Below are positions 42,095-44,026 of a DNA stretch of 44,026 bases, one piece after another. This DNA is from Chara braunii (Eukaryota; Streptophyta; Charophyceae; Charales; Characeae), in NCBI GenBank assembly GCA_003427395.1, contig BFEA01000260.1, forward strand, positions 2,004,650 through 2,048,675. Direction: 5' to 3'. The notes under the pieces are model-generated. The model was not told the DNA's origin, did no database searches, and was given only the letters and a program-made list of their open reading frames with translations. The position numbers and the translations under genes were made by a program. The stretch's first letter is position 1. Each line of letters starts with the position of its first letter.

Positions 42095-43639
42095 GCAGCG
42101 ATGCCCCGAATCATCCCGTGGCCTACTTTTGGCATGGGCAAAACGAAAGTCACCATACGTTGCTGAACCAGCGGGCCGCCACTTTGAAATGCTTCTTTTT
42201 TTTAGAAGCATTTTTTTTTTTTATAGTATTATTATTATTATTATTTTAAATGTTTCTCAAAAAAAAAAAAAAAAAAAAACTTCCTTTTTCTACGGGCGCT
42301 GTACATACTGGCACGTTTCAAACCTTTTCACAGGTCGTGGCAGTCCCTGCTACCGGTAGGTCAGCCGCCTATTCCAAAAATCGCCCTACCGGTCCCCCCT
42401 ACTTTAGGCTGCGGGGGGGAGCGGTGGTCTAACGAATCAAGTCAAAGAAACAGCTTGAAATCAATCAGAAGAGAAGGTAAAACTCCTAGCCGGAGCGGCG
42501 ATTCATTTGGACTGGAGAGCAGTCAAACAAAAAGAAAAGATCAGAGAGATCTGATCCAGCCACAAAGTATGGACCGACTACATATGAGGTCCTCTCAAGC
42601 CTAGCCGGACTCAGCTCCGTGTAGACGCAGCAAATCAGATTCAAGGTGTACAACGAAATGCAAGAGAGAATTGAGTGGTGTACAAGGTGCGAGTCATGCA
42701 ACGGATCGTGCGGTAAAGTCTGATAAAATGTCTCAACGGAGATCCCCTCCGCAACGAGTGTCTTGGTCCGAAAGCATAAAGTCCGAGTCCCAATCAGATA
42801 GAGCAAGGTAACTGACGTCAACAAATTTGTCCTGAGGGGCCCTTCTTGTTTGGGTCTGGTCCCATTGAGTCCCAAATGGTCCTAGTGGAGTCAGAACCGG
42901 GTCCCAACCAACAAGAGTTCCACAAAGACCTACTCTGTCCCTACCGGATCGAAAAACAAAATTTTGCCCCAGAAAGAACCTACAGACTACAACCGTTCAG
43001 AATGAAATTAACAAAGCATTGTAGAGAGATATAGCATGGCAAGCAAGATACTCCATTCATTCACTCGTCAGGTGAGTAGGTAGTTCACACACCTCACACA
43101 CAATCAAGACTATGGAGGATCGAAGAAGAACCCAGAAAACCCCAACAGGCAGTCAATTCCATGCACATATGCATGGGCACCCTAATGGCACGACACTTAC
43201 CTGAGTGGCCGGACTCTTGAGATGAAAAGAACTCACCCCCCTCTCACATAGTCCTCCTGACCCAATTAGCATCCTCTACACTAGTGTCCTATCGTCAAGG
43301 AGGATCAACATCTACCCCAAAGTACAAAGCCGGATCCCTCGTCGATGTTGAAAATCAAAGCAGCAACTTGCAGTCCGTAGGTGCAGATATGGCTGCCACC
43401 CTCAAGCTCGCCTGACTTGAGGGGAGCCCTAAAGTCACTCCTCGTCTTCCTTGAAGTCCAGATTCAAGTTGTTGGTGCCCTTCACTGTTGCCTCTCTCAA
43501 ATTGCATCACGAAGTCCCACCTTGTGTCTCGCCACCACAAACATGCACTCAAACAACCTGGCCGGGTCTAGTGTCGACCCTACACGGCCCTGCCAGGTGG
43601 GAGCAGCTTCCCTTCACCACGCTGCCACACTTAACCCTA

Positions 43640-43692
43640 ACTTCCAGCCCTAACCCTAAGTGGTTAGCCCTTACCACTAGGGTTAGGGTTAT
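43640..43692. repeat. Telomere-like palindrome
   Basis: CCCTAACCCTAAGTGGT is followed by ACCACTAGGGTTAGGG in inverted orientation around a GGGCTAA-type centre. Only two to three TTAGGG-like units are present on each side. Confidence 0.75.
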
Positions 43693-43728
43693 GGCAGCAA
43701 AGTCAACTCTCGCCAGCAAGTGGAATCC

Positions 43729-43740
43729 GCTCTGATACCA
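43729..43740 (-). promoter_or_regulatory. Primer-binding site (initiator-Met tRNA)
   Basis: On the minus strand TGGTATCAGAGC follows the LTR end TAACA by one base. This is the standard complement to the 3' end of plant initiator-Met tRNA used by many Ty3/gypsy and copia elements. It fixes the element orientation and the LTR boundary. Confidence 0.92.
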
Positions 43741-43741
43741 A

Positions 43742-44026
43742 TGTTACGAAACCTGGCCAATTTCGAAGTATACATTCATCTCAAAGTACAATGCCATCCA
43801 ATTGCAAAAAGAAATGAATGAACTTGAGAGGAAAGAGAGGGAAAGAAGAAGAAGAAGAAGCGAGAAAGAAGAAGATGATGTACTCCAGCATAGACCAATG
43901 TCAAGGCTCTTCTTCTTCGCCAACCAATCCCTTCCTCCTTATCTCCTCCCCTCTTATTCAAACAAGAAATAACAATAATAATGTTGAATGACTGAACCAG
44001 AATCAATGTCCGAATCCCACTTCTAC
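43742..44026 (-). repeat. 5' LTR of the gypsy element (partial)
   Basis: Only the last 285 bp (in element sense) lie in the window, ending GGTTTCGTAACA at 43742. They match 31610-31890 of the 3' LTR. The remaining ~1.07 kb would be beyond the window. Confidence 0.9.

Larger units (their letters stand above)
41646..43728 (-). other. Gypsy leader (untranslated, ~2.1 kb)
   Basis: This is the stretch between gag Met and the primer site. It holds poly-A runs (41739-41763 and 42259-42279), a perfect 10-bp-stem hairpin AAATGCTTCT/AGAAGCATTT at about 42187-42213, a 92-bp duplication and a telomere-like palindrome. No coding frame is recognisable. A leader this long is unusual and may include later insertions. 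Confidence 0.6.
31610..44026 (-). mobile_element. Ty3/gypsy chromovirus LTR retrotransposon, interrupted and incomplete at window edge
   Basis: Minus-strand order: part of the 5' LTR (from beyond 44026 to 43742), primer site, long leader, gag, protease, RT, RNase H, integrase, chromodomain-like C terminus, polypurine tract, 3' LTR (32966-31610). RT before integrase defines Ty3/gypsy, and the chromodomain places it among chromoviruses. gag is split by LINE-3. At least four in-frame stops and about three frameshifts affect pol. LTR ends are TGTAAT and GTAACA, giving the usual TG...CA. Confidence 0.92.

Noticed and set aside
43640-43692. Interstitial telomere array
   Set aside because: Only two or three telomere-like units per side in a palindrome; no extended array.

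Overview
The window reads as an intergenic, repeat-dominated stretch of a eukaryotic nuclear genome. No intact host gene, rRNA or convincing functional tRNA is visible. The evidence is non-LTR retrotransposons with an endonuclease, a reverse transcriptase and a zf-RVT-type zinc-binding tail, a Ty3/gypsy chromovirus with a primer site complementary to plant-type initiator-Met tRNA, a Mutator-like element with a 9-bp target duplication, foldback elements, poly(A/T) tracts, microsatellites and an N gap. A streptophyte plant or charophyte alga (Chara-like) fits best. The species is an inference from element style, not something the sequence proves.

Layout. 1-960: low-complexity DNA and small inverted repeats. 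963-6320: a nearly full-length but frameshifted LINE (LINE-1) ending in a conserved hairpin-bearing tail and poly(A). 6600-8470: a repeat family (segments 1, 2 and 3) that recurs rearranged at 15590-18300, where a Mutator-like element (16600-17925) has landed inside it. 8470-12280: noncoding DNA with no recognised gene. 12288-13013: seven hairpins sharing a constant CCATAAGATTGG-type core but with different, still complementary arms. 13335-14230: a degenerate ~120-bp tandem array carrying a 279-bp inverted-repeat insertion. 18300-24650: small elements, among them a 353-bp retroposed insertion with an 18-bp target duplication, a 655-bp terminal-inverted-repeat element, a 339-bp foldback element, local duplications and microsatellites. 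24664-27021: a 5'-truncated LINE (LINE-2) plus a possible 3' transduction. 27250-29820: GC-rich DNA without a recognisable gene. 29820-31356: a minus-strand LINE fragment (LINE-4) with a templated inverted insertion. 31610-44026: a minus-strand Ty3/gypsy chromovirus (3' LTR, integrase, RNase H, RT, protease, gag, leader, primer site, start of the 5' LTR). Its gag gene is split by a fourth LINE (LINE-3, 37724-40671) flanked by a perfect 15-bp duplication.

How the parts relate. The LINEs supply the only reverse transcriptase/endonuclease machinery that could move the short tail-bearing insertions. All four LINEs and the gypsy element carry stops and frameshifts, so none looks autonomous now. 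Several stops replace conserved tryptophans (TGG to TGA). The most unusual signals are the covarying hairpin cluster at 12288-13013, the shared LINE 3' tail hairpin found in LINEs and solo copies, and the inverted insertion at 31172-31219 that preserves an unmutated copy of a codon now a stop in the parent sequence.
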